Shown piece after piece: positions 9,295 through 18,747 of a stretch of 64,000 nt of DNA; positions within the stretch are counted from its first letter, which is position 1, and every line of letters starts with the position of its first letter. A program made the position numbers and the translations under genes. The stretch comes from Paenibacillus sp. GSMTC-2017. Its GTDB lineage: Bacteria; Bacillota; Bacilli; Paenibacillales; Paenibacillaceae. The notes beneath the pieces are model-generated. The model ran no database searches. It had not been told where the DNA came from and was given only the letters and a program-made list of their open reading frames with translations. Location: the NCBI RefSeq assembly GCF_016019935.1, contig NZ_JAECMT010000001.1, forward strand, positions 1,368,774-1,432,773, read 5' to 3'.

Positions 9295-10239
9295 TTATGC
9301 TTGCTGCTCCTCAGCATAAAGAACCGTTGATAAATAGCGCTCGCCGTTACTTGGCACAACAGCAATTACTCGTTTACCTTCGCCCAATTTCTCCGCTAAT
9401 TGTAATGCGGCATGTATAGCTGCACCCGAAGATATTCCTCCAAGAATACCTTCTTGTCTTGCAACTAGCCTTGCTGTATCGAATGCTTGCTCATTCGAAA
9501 CTTTAATGACTTCATTATAAATGTCGGTATCTAGAATCGACGGAACAAAGCCAGCTCCAATACCCTGAATCTTGTGCGGGTTTGGACTTCCTCCTGATAA
9601 TACTGGGGAAGAAGCAGGCTCGACAGCTGCAATATGAATATCAGGAAACGCTTTACGAAGCACTTCACCCGCTCCAGTAATCGTTCCTCCTGTTCCGATT
9701 CCAGCAATGAAGCCGTCCAATTTGCCATCCAGCGATTGAATTGCTTCAACAATTTCTGGGCCAGTCGTTTCACGATGAATTTTTACGTTAGCGGGATTAT
9801 CAAACTGCTGTGCAGGGAAATAGTCTGGGTTTGCTGTGAGCAATTCTTTTGCAACTCGGATAGCCCCTTTCATACCTTCAGGACCAGGTGTAAGAATAAG
9901 CTCAGCACCATAAGCTTTAAGCAAATTTCTCCGCTCCAAGCTCATCGTTTCTGGCATAACAAGTATAGCTCTATAACCTCTAGCAGCTGCTACTAATGCT
10001 ATACCAATTCCTGTATTGCCACTTGTTGCTTCTACGATTGTGGCTCCAGGTTTAAGTTTCCCTTGCTGTTCCGCGTCCTCAATAATACTTATAGCAATAC
10101 GGTCTTTTACACTACTCCCTGGATTAAAAAACTCCAATTTTAAATAAATTTCTGCGCTTCCGTTCGGCACGATTTTGTTTAAACGAACCAATGGTGTATC
10201 ACCAATTAAATCAGTTATATTGTTAACGATTTTAGCCAT
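9295..10239 (-). CDS. cysK: Cysteine synthase A (O-acetylserine sulfhydrylase)
   Basis: Cytosolic PLP enzyme that makes L-cysteine from O-acetylserine and sulfide. The 314 residues fit the family length. The PLP-lysine motif SSVKDR, the substrate loop TSGNTG, and the phosphate-binding GTGGT followed by GAGE are all present, as is the C-terminal [13 protein letters not shown] stretch. The ATG at 10239 has AGGAGG eight bases upstream. It is the last gene of a minus-strand run with a hydrolase, nitroreductase, ferredoxin, flavoprotein and binding protein. That context suggests it captures sulfide or sulfite-derived sulfide released by the upstream enzymes. The family is certain; the dedicated role in this operon is inferred. 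Confidence 0.95.
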   Translation of the reverse strand: MAKIVNNITDLIGDTPLVRLNKIVPNGSAEIYLKLEFFNPGSSVKDRIAISIIEDAEQQGKLKPGATIVEATSGNTGIGIALVAAARGYRAILVMPETMSLERRNLLKAYGAELILTPGPEGMKGAIRVAKELLTANPDYFPAQQFDNPANVKIHRETTGPEIVEAIQSLDGKLDGFIAGIGTGGTITGAGEVLRKAFPDIHIAAVEPASSPVLSGGSPNPHKIQGIGAGFVPSILDTDIYNEVIKVSNEQAFDTARLVARQEGILGGISSGAAIHAALQLAEKLGEGKRVIAVVPSNGERYLSTVLYAEEQQA

Positions 10240-10252
10240 TACAGTAATCCTC

Positions 10253-11053
10253 CTATTTTGTCTTCAAATGTATATCCAGAAATGAAATCGTTTCTTCTAA
10301 AGCGATACGCAGATGCTCAGTAGCACCCTCGTATGGATGAGCAACACCAAACGTATGATTAGCCTCAGGAATAGATACATAACTTTGATGAGGCGCAAGC
10401 TCCTTCAATTTAGCTACAAAAGATAATAAGCGCTCACTATCACTATCACCTTGTACAATAAGTACGGGTTGCTTTAAATCAATAAATTGGTCAGTAACAT
10501 TAAAGCGGTTTTCATTCGCTTCCTTATCTAGTGCGACAGCTAGTTGAATCGGGGACAAATTAGGGTCAGTAGACGCACTAATCGGTGATGCTCCGCCATT
10601 CCAAACGATCAGATTTTGAATATTGGTAGGGTGCTCACTTGCATAGATAATCCCGCTCCCTCCTGATCTACTGTGTCCGAGAAAAGCTATATTTTCCGCA
10701 TTAACCTCGTTACTAAGCGGTAACAGCCCTTGTTTCAAATGATTAATAACCGCTCCTATATCTTTCAAATCCTGCGAAATTGTACTTGCTTCTGCTACCC
10801 TTTGTTCATCAATTCCTTCTTCTTGTACAGCAATTCGCGAATAATTGAAGCTAATAGCATAATAACCAGATTGCGCCAGACGTTCGAGTACTTCAGGCCA
10901 GAATCCCCAATCTTGAGTTCCTCTAAAACCGTGGGCTACAACGACCGCAGGTTTATGCAAACCGTCCACAACACTTTTTACGCGTCCCTTCACTTTTATC
11001 TCATCTGCAATAACAATTTCAAATGACTCAGAAGCTATCGTTAACTCTGACAT
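10253..11053 (-). CDS. Alpha/beta hydrolase (dienelactone-hydrolase/esterase type)
   Basis: A 266-residue cytosolic alpha/beta hydrolase. The oxyanion region is [16 protein letters not shown]. The nucleophile elbow is GHSRSG (Ser), a likely acid lies in VQGDSD, and the catalytic His is in [12 protein letters not shown]. There is no signal peptide. The start at 11053 follows GAGAAGGAGTG. The stop is 13 bp before the cysK start, so the two are surely co-transcribed. The fold is secure. The substrate is unknown; from the neighbours it might cleave an ester, thioester or sulfur-containing intermediate. Confidence 0.8.
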   Translation of the reverse strand: MSELTIASESFEIVIADEIKVKGRVKSVVDGLHKPAVVVAHGFRGTQDWGFWPEVLERLAQSGYYAISFNYSRIAVQEEGIDEQRVAEASTISQDLKDIGAVINHLKQGLLPLSNEVNAENIAFLGHSRSGGSGIIYASEHPTNIQNLIVWNGGASPISASTDPNLSPIQLAVALDKEANENRFNVTDQFIDLKQPVLIVQGDSDSERLLSFVAKLKELAPHQSYVSIPEANHTFGVAHPYEGATEHLRIALEETISFLDIHLKTK

Positions 11054-11096
11054 GATTTATCACTCCTTCTCGAATCTATCATTTTCGGTTAATCAA

Positions 11097-11729
11097 TTAT
11101 CCCACTACACTAATGGGTAGAATGCTTTCTACTAATGGTCGACGATTATTCGGTTTCTCAAGCTCCCTAAAACCTTCATCTAACGTATCACTATCACCGC
11201 GATAACCTAATGCAATAACCGCATGTAGCACAATATCGTCTGGCGTCTCTAACGTTTCCCTAGCGATGTCATGATCGAAACCGCCTACTGCTCTCGTAGA
11301 CAAGCCAAGTAGCCTTGCTTGAAATGCTAATGTAGCCCATGCTGCTCCCGCATCAAATGCATGTGCTCCATTGCTTTCCCCATTTTCCTTCACTTTAACG
11401 GAAGCTAATAACAAGAGAACAGGTGCCTTGTCTGTCCATAAACGATTACGTGGCTTTATAAATTTCCTGAACTGGTTGTGTTCCACTTCATGTGTAGCCA
11501 CATAAAAACGCCATGGCTGCAAATTACTAGAAGATGGTGCCCATCGTGCAGCTTCCAAAACGGTATAAAGATCTTGATCAGATACGGACTGCTCCGTATA
11601 TGATCTCGGTGACCACCGATTCAAAATAAGAGAATGAACGGGATAATCAGGTTTTCTATTTTCAGCAACCTCCACACTATAAGCCTCTTGAAGCAATGCA
11701 CCACTTGCAGAATTGGACATAGAACTCAT
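11097..11729 (-). CDS. Nitroreductase-family FMN oxidoreductase
   Basis: A 210-residue member of the nitroreductase/FMN-dependent family. The ATG at 11729 is preferred over 11747, because AAAGGA sits nine bases before it, whereas 11747 has no ribosome binding site. Typical features are the N-terminal RWSPRSYTEQSVS motif, AARWAPSSSNLQPWRF (FMN contact) and the C-terminal ALGYRGD motif. Members use NAD(P)H and FMN to reduce nitro groups, quinones or enoates, or act as flavin reductases. Here it lies between a ferredoxin and a hydrolase, so it may supply electrons or reduce an organosulfur intermediate. The actual substrate cannot be told. Confidence 0.82.
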   Translation of the reverse strand: MSSMSNSASGALLQEAYSVEVAENRKPDYPVHSLILNRWSPRSYTEQSVSDQDLYTVLEAARWAPSSSNLQPWRFYVATHEVEHNQFRKFIKPRNRLWTDKAPVLLLLASVKVKENGESNGAHAFDAGAAWATLAFQARLLGLSTRAVGGFDHDIARETLETPDDIVLHAVIALGYRGDSDTLDEGFRELEKPNNRRPLVESILPISVVG

Positions 11730-11769
11730 ATTAATCAATCCTTTCATAGTTACGTTTGTTTCATAACAA

Positions 11770-12150
11770 TTAGTTTGTTGTTGGTAGTTTCACATCGGAC
11801 ACTCCAGTAGTACGAATCGGTTTAAGTGGCAAAATGCGATCGATAAATGGCGTCGTATCAACTGCCGCGAGCCTCGCTCGACCTGTTCCCCAGCCAATCG
11901 TAGCTCTCCAGCTTCCAAGTATGCCTTGTTTGGCGAGGTCAACTTCATCCACATCAACTTGTTCGTCAGTATATGGCGATACATAAAGTGCATCGACAGG
12001 ACAATAGGCTTCACAAATAAAGCAAGTTTGACAATCCTCTTGTCTAGCAATTACAGGTGCATACTCTGTCTTATCGAACACATTCGTTGGACATACCTTC
12101 ACACATATATTGCAGCTAATACAGCGCTCTGAGCTGACCAATTCGATCAT
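11770..12150 (-). CDS. Two-cluster 4Fe-4S ferredoxin, AprB-like partner of the flavoprotein
   Basis: A 126-residue iron-sulfur protein with two canonical cluster motifs, CISCNICVKVCP (about residues 10-21) and CQTCFICEAYCP (about 40-51). A tail of about 70 residues follows, without cysteines. Its ATG overlaps the TGA of the flavoprotein gene (ATGA), a sign of translational coupling and probable subunit pairing. The flavoprotein plus short ferredoxin arrangement mirrors adenylyl-sulfate reductase AprAB. Similar pairs sit beside sulfonate or sulfate-ester genes in heterotrophs. It probably passes electrons to or from the flavoprotein. Identity as true AprB is not claimed. Confidence 0.8.
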   Translation of the reverse strand: MIELVSSERCISCNICVKVCPTNVFDKTEYAPVIARQEDCQTCFICEAYCPVDALYVSPYTDEQVDVDEVDLAKQGILGSWRATIGWGTGRARLAAVDTTPFIDRILPLKPIRTTGVSDVKLPTTN

Positions 12151-13784
12151 CCTGTTTGAACCTCCCGTTCTGCTACTGAGAGGGAAACCCCTGCTCTACT
12201 ACCAAGAAAGGTTCGATCCGGCCTAACCTCAATATGATCGAGTCCAGATACAAGAAGACGATAATGCTGGTTCGGATCTACATTCGGATATTCTGCAAAG
12301 GAATGAAGACCCGATCCACGCGATTCCTTGCGAGCGAGCGCAGCTGTATACATCCATCTAGCCGTTGCAAGCATAGCAGCAGCTTCCCTTGCATGAACTC
12401 GTTCATGTACATTCTTCGGCACTTGCTCATTCACACTTGGCCAGTAACTGTTAAGCTTATTTAATGCTGACGTAAGTCCAGCTTCCGTTCTAAAGTAATT
12501 AATAGAGAGAGGTAATACTTGATCTTGTATCGCTCGTACTAACTCTGGTGTCTCTACTCTAGTTGCAGGTGGCGTTTGACCAGCTCGTTCCGCCCCTAGC
12601 CCGTATTGTCCTGCCGAACGGAGCTCGCGTACATCAGCACCATTCTGCTCAGATAATGCATACTTTGCTGCACCTTCTCCAGACCATGTACCCGAACTAA
12701 TTGCCCAAGAGGCGTTAAATGCTCCACCACCGGAAGCTGCTCCAGTAATACGCTCTCTCGTCGCTGCATCCCCTGCCGCATACAGACCTGCAACTGTTGT
12801 TTCGCAGTAGTCTCCGACGATACGAAGCCCGCCAGTTCCACGAACTGTTCCTTCGTAACGAAGGGTGAGCGGGAACGGCTGCGTAAATACATCGATACCT
12901 GCTCTATCATACGGCAAGAAAAAAATCGCATGCGATGAACGGAGAATCGCTTGTTTCTCCGGCGTATCAGCTTTGTTCATAATGGCGTATACAGGCCCTT
13001 CGAGCAGTCTCTCCGCTAGAAGATCATCATTACGTCCACTGCTCATCTCGTTTCCATCTTTATCGTAATACGTTGCCCACGAGAGTAACCTTGATCTTGT
13101 ATTCGAGCTAAAAGCTGGAGCAGGCGCATATCTGCGGGTAAACTCCATTCCCGAAAACTCAGCACCTACTTCCGCGCCCATTAAATAGCCATCGCCAGTG
13201 AGCACATTGCAGCCAAGTCCTTTGCTGAGGAATGCACATCCGCCAGTCGCAATAACGACCGCATTAGCCTTCACTTCCCATTCTTTGTTTTGCTGGCGAA
13301 GCACCCCTCTTGCCCCTCCGACACCATGCTCATCTACGAGAAGTTCAAGTGCTGGTGCATGATCAAGCACCTTCACCCCTGCTTTTTTAACTGCCTTACG
13401 CATAAGAGCCATATATTCCGGTCCTTGCAAATGATTGCGCTGAGGGACACCCGTTTCATCCTTTACGAATGGATAACCCCATTGCTCAACCATTTCCAAG
13501 CTGATATATACTTGATCCAGTACGCGATGAATCCAATGAGCTTCCGACAAATAACCACCGGATTTCATTCGTTGCTCTACTGCCTGTTCCCTAAGCTCTT
13601 TGTCAGGGGGCAAATAAAGTAAGTTTGTTCCACCAGGAGCGGTTGCTCCACTTGATCCCAAATATCCTTTGTCTACAAGCACCACTTTTGCACCTTTAGA
13701 TGCTGCACTCCATGCTGCCCAAGCGCCAGCTGGCCCACCACCAATGACCAGTACGTCTGCCGTAAGCTCAATAGCTTCACTCAT
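12147..13784 (-). CDS. FAD-dependent oxidoreductase, AprA/FrdA/SdhA superfamily
   Basis: A 545-residue flavoprotein. The Rossmann FAD site DVLVIGGGPAGAWAA is at the N-terminus, ATAPGGTNLL resembles the flavin-contact region, and GLYAAGDAA (about residue 330) plus the following GAASGGGAFNAS match the succinate dehydrogenase/fumarate reductase/AprA superfamily. The C-terminal helical region (LNSYWP...ARWMYTAALARKESRG) contains the family's conserved ESRG(S/A) motif. There is no signal or TM segment, so it is cytosolic. ATG follows GGAGGG. With the coupled ferredoxin it forms a likely two-subunit reductase. Fumarate reduction or aspartate oxidation look less likely given the ferredoxin partner and terminal cysK; a sulfur-compound redox role is inferred. 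Confidence 0.82.
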   Translation of the reverse strand: MSEAIELTADVLVIGGGPAGAWAAWSAASKGAKVVLVDKGYLGSSGATAPGGTNLLYLPPDKELREQAVEQRMKSGGYLSEAHWIHRVLDQVYISLEMVEQWGYPFVKDETGVPQRNHLQGPEYMALMRKAVKKAGVKVLDHAPALELLVDEHGVGGARGVLRQQNKEWEVKANAVVIATGGCAFLSKGLGCNVLTGDGYLMGAEVGAEFSGMEFTRRYAPAPAFSSNTRSRLLSWATYYDKDGNEMSSGRNDDLLAERLLEGPVYAIMNKADTPEKQAILRSSHAIFFLPYDRAGIDVFTQPFPLTLRYEGTVRGTGGLRIVGDYCETTVAGLYAAGDAATRERITGAASGGGAFNASWAISSGTWSGEGAAKYALSEQNGADVRELRSAGQYGLGAERAGQTPPATRVETPELVRAIQDQVLPLSINYFRTEAGLTSALNKLNSYWPSVNEQVPKNVHERVHAREAAAMLATARWMYTAALARKESRGSGLHSFAEYPNVDPNQHYRLLVSGLDHIEVRPDRTFLGSRAGVSLSVAEREVQTG

Positions 13785-13828
13785 TGCTGCGCCTCCCTCC
13801 GTTTTCTTTATTGGCGTTGTTAAACAAT

Positions 13829-15139
13829 TTATTTAGCTCTCGTATTTTCCCATGTATCAATCAATTGATTACTTGCTTCCTCAGCCGACCGAAGAGCAGA
13901 ATTGACATCTTTCCCGTTCAGCGCAATATCTTCCGCGGCTTTTGTTAGAACCGTGTTTAGTTCGTTGTCCAGCGGATGAGGTGGATTATTCTGCTTCGGA
14001 GTCAGCTTAAACACATTTTCTATTTTTTTGCCCTTCAATACTTCGATGTCAGCTCCGAACTCCTTCTCGAGCTCTGGATTTACGATTGATGGCACACGGC
14101 CATTTCGTGATACTAGTTTTTGCGTTTCATCGGATAGAATGTTAGCAATAACAAGAAAAGCATCGTCGATATGTTTACTTTGGTTAGACAAGATAAGGGA
14201 ATGTATGCTACCACCAACTTCGTTGTTACCAAAATGAGGAGCAGGTGCGATATCCCAATCGAGTTCAACACCTTTTGCTCTAAGCTCCTCTAGCGGTCCA
14301 ACCATATTGGCGAGAAAATGCGGCTTAATTGCGATACGACGTTCTTCCATAAATACAGACCGATCATACAAAAGTTCGTTATTCGGTCCGACATAACCAG
14401 GAATATCGTATTGTTCTTTCATCAAGTCATACACTTTCGTCCAATCAGGGTCCGATAGCGCTGATTTTCCTGTCGCTTCGTCTACATTGCCTGTATGTAT
14501 GCTTCGTGCAACTATGCCAGGCCCTCCAAGATCAATACCTATATATTGTGTACCATCGTCAGCTACGGTCAACTTGCGTCCTAGATCCAACCACTCCGAC
14601 CACGTTTTAGGTTCATCTGAAGGATAGGGAACATAAAACTTATCAAATATTTCTTTGTTGTAATAAGTAACTAGCAAGTTAAATGATAGCGGGATTGCGA
14701 TTATTTTACCTTGTGGAGAAAAACTCTTTATCGATTTCAAAATAACTGGTTTTATACGGTTCGTATCAACCTCATACTTTTTAATAAGGTTATCTAGCTC
14801 TTGAACGACCCCGATATCGAGAAAACGATAGAAGGCTGGACCGCTACTTGTATAAACAATATCCGGCAATTGGCCTGTCAAAATGAGTTCATCTGGCGTT
14901 GTTTCAGCGTCCGTCTTAATTCGTTCTAACGTAATATGAGGATATTTTGCTCTCGTTGGTTCTACGATTAGCTTGTTAAATTCCGTATCCGTAATCGTAT
15001 TGCCATAATTCCAAAAAGTCAGCGTTACTGGCTGCTTCTCCTTAGTCACCGCTTCGTTAGAACTACTTACCTTTCCACACCCACTAAGCACAAGGAGAAT
15101 AGCTACTAACCCTAAACTAATCCAACTCTGTTTCTTCAT
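13829..15139 (-). CDS. Extracellular solute-binding lipoprotein (family 1), orphan
   Basis: A 436-residue ABC-type binding protein. The lipobox VLSGC follows an N-terminal hydrophobic stretch, so it is a membrane-anchored lipoprotein. The body (TLTFWNYGNT..., QLPDIVYTSSGPAFYRFLD, MEERRIAIKPH) matches the sugar-type family 1 binding proteins (UgpB/MalE-like). No permease or ATPase gene is adjacent, so the importer must be encoded elsewhere or shared. The ATG follows AGGAGGAG and a strong promoter lies about 170 bp upstream. It is the first gene of the putative sulfur operon, which is odd for a sugar-type binding protein. The ligand is unknown. Confidence 0.8.
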   Translation of the reverse strand: MKKQSWISLGLVAILLVLSGCGKVSSSNEAVTKEKQPVTLTFWNYGNTITDTEFNKLIVEPTRAKYPHITLERIKTDAETTPDELILTGQLPDIVYTSSGPAFYRFLDIGVVQELDNLIKKYEVDTNRIKPVILKSIKSFSPQGKIIAIPLSFNLLVTYYNKEIFDKFYVPYPSDEPKTWSEWLDLGRKLTVADDGTQYIGIDLGGPGIVARSIHTGNVDEATGKSALSDPDWTKVYDLMKEQYDIPGYVGPNNELLYDRSVFMEERRIAIKPHFLANMVGPLEELRAKGVELDWDIAPAPHFGNNEVGGSIHSLILSNQSKHIDDAFLVIANILSDETQKLVSRNGRVPSIVNPELEKEFGADIEVLKGKKIENVFKLTPKQNNPPHPLDNELNTVLTKAAEDIALNGKDVNSALRSAEEASNQLIDTWENTRAK

Positions 15140-15310
15140 CTCTTCTCCTCCTGGGCTCTTAAAATAAAAAAAGATGCACGCTCCCCTATCGAAAAATGTG
15201 CGATTACCGCAAATTTCAACGATATGAAAACATACATCTCCATGTGAATGGTCAATGCCACTTTTTATAACCTACAATACCAAGCGAAATAGTTTGATTT
15301 TATAGTTTTT

Positions 15311-15339
15311 ATCTTAGCACCGTAATTTTCGGATGTCAA
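15311..15339 (-). promoter_or_regulatory. Sigma-A promoter of the flavoprotein/cysK operon
   Basis: On the minus strand TTGACA (15334-15339) and TAAGAT (15311-15316) are separated by exactly 17 bp, a near-consensus sigma-A promoter. It lies about 170 bp before the binding-protein start, leaving a long leader. No S-box, T-box or other known riboswitch was recognised in that leader. Confidence 0.7.
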
Positions 15340-15356
15340 CCGTAGTTATCATTGTT

Positions 15357-16277
15357 CTATGCTCCAAAAAGTCTCATTAGTATGATGCCAGAGAAAGCTA
15401 ACAGTATGCCAGCAACTTCAGTAGGCGTAAACTTTTCCTTAACTACAAATCTCGTATAAAGGAGTACAATTAGGACATTCAAAGCGACTACAGCAGATAC
15501 AAGCCCTGCTTTCCCAAGATCAAATGCAGTTACAATGAGCATCATCCCTATGGTATTGGTCGTACCAATCGCCATCCCTACAAAGAAGGTTCGCTTATTA
15601 CTCCAATGATTGTTGCTCTTAACCGTATCTTTCGACGATACCGATACAATACCTGATGGAGATTCCTGCTCTAATCCCCTATTCTTAGCCACCCTTATAT
15701 CATTCAGCCACCATAGTCCAAAACATATCGCACCAGTCGCAAACATCATAACCATTGTAGGATAAAGCTCAGCTTCCATTAAAGTGGACCACTTACCAGA
15801 CAAATCATTACCCGCGAACAAAAGCATAGCAAGAAGCCCCCACTGTGCTCCTTGTAGATTCCGCAGCGTAAGATCATTGGAATAACGGACCAAAAGAACA
15901 CCACCAATAATAATAAGGAACGCAATTAACTGCATACTGCGTAGCTGCTCGTTCCACAATAAATATGCAACAATGACTACAACAACCGAAGGAAGTGCTG
16001 TTAATACGGCCACGAGCGATGCTTTTCCAACGGCAAACCCTTTGAACATGCTTGCATTAGCGCCAAAAGAGAACAGACCCATTTGTATACCAATGAGACA
16101 AGCTATTGACCACGTAGATGAAAGCACGATTGCAATGATCAAATTAACGACTGCACCCATAGCAAAAGTTCCACAAAGCAGTATATTTCGATTAAGCGGT
16201 TTTTGACTCGTCCAATGATAGAGAATACCCCTTACTCCGAAGCCCAAAGCCGCGAGTAAAGAAAACGTAAGCCACAT
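15357..16277 (-). CDS. DMT superfamily transporter (EamA/GRP type)
   Basis: A 306-residue polytopic membrane protein with about ten hydrophobic segments in two halves. Each half shows the EamA pattern (ALPSVVVVIVAYLLWNEQLR in the first, VVKEKFTPTEVAGILLAFSGIILMR at the end). A hydrophilic loop at about residues 195-230 separates the halves. Such permeases move small metabolites or amino acids; the substrate cannot be predicted. ATG at 16277 has GGAGAAATAAAATC upstream at a longish spacing. It stops 17 bp before the promoter of the flavoprotein operon, so it may read through into it. No terminator was seen between them. Confidence 0.8.
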   Translation of the reverse strand: MWLTFSLLAALGFGVRGILYHWTSQKPLNRNILLCGTFAMGAVVNLIIAIVLSSTWSIACLIGIQMGLFSFGANASMFKGFAVGKASLVAVLTALPSVVVVIVAYLLWNEQLRSMQLIAFLIIIGGVLLVRYSNDLTLRNLQGAQWGLLAMLLFAGNDLSGKWSTLMEAELYPTMVMMFATGAICFGLWWLNDIRVAKNRGLEQESPSGIVSVSSKDTVKSNNHWSNKRTFFVGMAIGTTNTIGMMLIVTAFDLGKAGLVSAVVALNVLIVLLYTRFVVKEKFTPTEVAGILLAFSGIILMRLFGA

Positions 16278-16527
16278 ATGATTTTATTTCTCCTTCCACT
16301 TGCCCTCTTTATTGCCTCGTATACAATCTCAATACTACTCATAGTACCACCGTTTAAAGCGAAGCGGAGACATTAATTATGAATAACAACCTTTTCGGTA
16401 ACTATTTGTATCTCAGTCTGAAGACGGAGATTAGTGTAGTCTAGAGACTCTGTACCCTTTCCTCGAAAAAATTTACAATAATTAGAGATTAAGTCATGAT
16501 CACAATTTCGAAGGTGAGGTTTCCATT

Positions 16528-17457
16528 ATGCCTGTTTTGGAAGTAAGTAAATTACGCAAATCGTTTGGTACGGTTGTAGCTGTAGAAGACATCAGCTTCT
16601 CCGTCGAGCCAGGTGAAATATTTACTATAATTGGCCCTAACGGTGCTGGAAAAACAACAACTTTAGAGATGATCGAAGGGCTCTTGCCACCCGATTCTGG
16701 TAATATTCGTTTCGGCAATTTGAACTGGACGAAAGACAGTGATCAGATTAAACGTGACATTGGTGTCCAACCACAATCAAGCGCTTTGTTTGATTTACTG
16801 ACCGTGGAGGAAAATTTGGAGCTGTTTGCTACCTTTTACCCCAAATCCCGTCCTGCAATTGAAGTTATGGATATGATTAGTTTGACGGATCAGCGAAATA
16901 AGTACGTAAAGAAGCTGTCTGGTGGACAGAAACAACGACTCGCAATCGGACTTGCTATGATCAACGACCCCGATCTTATTTTCCTTGATGAACCTACAAC
17001 TGGTCTCGATCCGCAGGCAAGGCGCAATATATGGGATATTATTTTGAAACTGAAGGAACTGGGCAAAACAACGATTTTAACGACGCATTACATGGAAGAG
17101 GCTGAGAAGCTTAGTGATCGTGTATGTATTGTTGATCAAGGCAAAGTCGTTACGCTCGATACACCTGCAGCTCTTATAGATCGACTAACAAAGGAACGCG
17201 AAGTTAGATTGTCATTTCTTGATGGGAAAGCCGCAGCAGTTGCTACGGAATCAGTAGCAAAATTGCAGCAGTCCGTTGTTAGAACTGAGCTTGATGGTGC
17301 TTCACTAAAACTATGGTCCACTCAACCAGAAGAAACGTTGTTCGAGTTATTCGGATTTACGAAGGATCGTGGTTATCGCTTAGAACAAATTTCGATCCGT
17401 GAAATGAGTCTGGAAGATGTATTCATTGCCTTCACAGGCAAAGAGTGGAGGGATTAA
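16528..17457 (+). CDS. ABC transporter ATP-binding protein, DrrA-like
   Basis: A 309-residue ATPase. Walker A is GPNGAGKTT, the signature is LSGGQKQR, Walker B with catalytic Glu is LIFLDEPTTGLD, and the H-loop is TTHYMEEAE. A C-terminal extension of about 90 residues (DRLTKEREVRLSFLDG...) is typical of ABC-2 exporters of drugs or antibiotics. The start has AAGGTGAGG upstream. The gene is followed after 3 bp by its permease partner. It should power efflux of an unknown hydrophobic compound, or a membrane-protection function. The family is clear, the substrate is not. Confidence 0.88.
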   Translation: MPVLEVSKLRKSFGTVVAVEDISFSVEPGEIFTIIGPNGAGKTTTLEMIEGLLPPDSGNIRFGNLNWTKDSDQIKRDIGVQPQSSALFDLLTVEENLELFATFYPKSRPAIEVMDMISLTDQRNKYVKKLSGGQKQRLAIGLAMINDPDLIFLDEPTTGLDPQARRNIWDIILKLKELGKTTILTTHYMEEAEKLSDRVCIVDQGKVVTLDTPAALIDRLTKEREVRLSFLDGKAAAVATESVAKLQQSVVRTELDGASLKLWSTQPEETLFELFGFTKDRGYRLEQISIREMSLEDVFIAFTGKEWRD

Positions 17458-17460
17458 GAA

Positions 17461-18582
17461 ATGGCTGCCAAACAGTTCACTAGTATGTTCATGGCTCAAA
17501 TAAAAATGATGTTCCGCGAAAAGCAGGTATGGTTCTGGAACGTCTTCTTTCCAATCATTTTGATGGTTATATTTATGTCGATATTTGGTGGTGGTAATTC
17601 AACTAGCAGTTTTAAAGCGAAAATTGCATTTGTTGATGCTGTTCCGAACGCTTCATCTAAAGTGCTATATGACGGAATTAAACAAATCCCTGTATTCGAA
17701 TTGAAAGAGGAGCAGCCTGTCACTTTAGAACAAGGTAAAGCGCTTGTAGAAAACGATGAAATCAATGCTTTAATTATTTTACCGGAGAAGGAAGGAACCT
17801 CAGAGGTTCAACTCATCGTCAATAGAGAAAATGAAATGGGTGCTACAACTCAGGCCCTATCTGGCATTCTTGATAAATTCATTCAGCAAGCTAACTTTGC
17901 TGTCATTGGTGCAACGCCTACTTATACAATTAGTATGGAGTCCATTACTTCGGCTTCGGAAGATACAGAATATCAAGATTTCCTGTTTACCGGTATGATC
18001 GGCTTATCTGTAGCACAGGGTGGACTTTTCGGAATGGCTAACCTTATTGATATGCGTAGAAGTGGATTGTTAAAGCGTCTTCGCATGACTCCTGCAAGAA
18101 TGGGACTCTTCGGACTTTCGAGTATGCTTGTAAGGTTTTTACTTGGTATCGTACAGATTTTCATATTAGCACTTGTCGGTGTATTTATTTTCGGAGCAAA
18201 TCTTAATATTAATGTGCTTAGCCTTGTAATCGCATTTTTTGTCGGTACACTCGTATTTAATGCGATGGGTTACTTATTCTCCTCATTTAGCAAAACAATC
18301 GAGTCCTACATGGGTGTAGCTAATATAGTTAGTATGCTCATGATGTTCCTAAGCGGTATATTTTTCCCAGTAGAAACATTGCCCGAATGGCTACAGACTG
18401 TTCCCAAAATGTTGCCGCTCACTTATTTCGTTGAAGGTATGCGCGACGGATTAATTTATGCTAATGGCATATTCAGCAGTACGTTCTGGACTGGAATGGG
18501 CATTATGGCGTTATGGGGTGTTGTCTGCTTCTTACTGGCATCGAAGCTGTACCAAGCCAAGTCGATTGCTTCGACAAGATAA
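17461..18582 (+). CDS. ABC-2 type permease (DrrB/YhgE-like)
   Basis: A 373-residue permease. One TM helix lies near the N-terminus (VWFWNVFFPIILMVIFMSIF), then a large extracytoplasmic domain of about 130 residues, then five TM helices. The last part contains FLSGIFFPVETLPEWLQ, the conserved ABC-2 motif. It is co-translated with the ATPase gene (3-bp gap) and closed by a strong terminator at 18611. The pair forms a complete simple exporter with no adjacent regulator. Confidence 0.87.
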   Translation: MAAKQFTSMFMAQIKMMFREKQVWFWNVFFPIILMVIFMSIFGGGNSTSSFKAKIAFVDAVPNASSKVLYDGIKQIPVFELKEEQPVTLEQGKALVENDEINALIILPEKEGTSEVQLIVNRENEMGATTQALSGILDKFIQQANFAVIGATPTYTISMESITSASEDTEYQDFLFTGMIGLSVAQGGLFGMANLIDMRRSGLLKRLRMTPARMGLFGLSSMLVRFLLGIVQIFILALVGVFIFGANLNINVLSLVIAFFVGTLVFNAMGYLFSSFSKTIESYMGVANIVSMLMMFLSGIFFPVETLPEWLQTVPKMLPLTYFVEGMRDGLIYANGIFSSTFWTGMGIMALWGVVCFLLASKLYQAKSIASTR

Positions 18583-18610
18583 TTCATACCATTTAAAAAT
18601 AAGCAAATTA

Positions 18611-18666
18611 AAGATGCTGTCCCAATGGTCGAGTAACAACGAACCAATGAGACAGCATCTTTTTTA
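18611..18666 (+). terminator. Intrinsic terminator of the ABC-2 exporter operon
   Basis: AAGATGCTGTC pairs with GACAGCATCTT (one mismatch zone), with CAATGG/CCAATG inside, and is followed directly by TTTTTT. Confidence 0.88.
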
Positions 18667-18747
18667 ATAAAAATAGCAATTTGTAATATTGAGGATAGTC
18701 ACTAAAGTAACGTTGCGAGCGTAGCGATATCTATTGCGCTAACTTTC

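Noticed and set aside
12596-12931. Second ORF (111 residues, minus strand) inside the flavoprotein gene
   Set aside because: Shadow frame; the flavoprotein continues through it with conserved motifs.
15140-15356. S-box or T-box in the leader of the flavoprotein/cysK operon
   Set aside because: The leader is long, but no S-box core, T-box sequence or terminator hairpin could be found.
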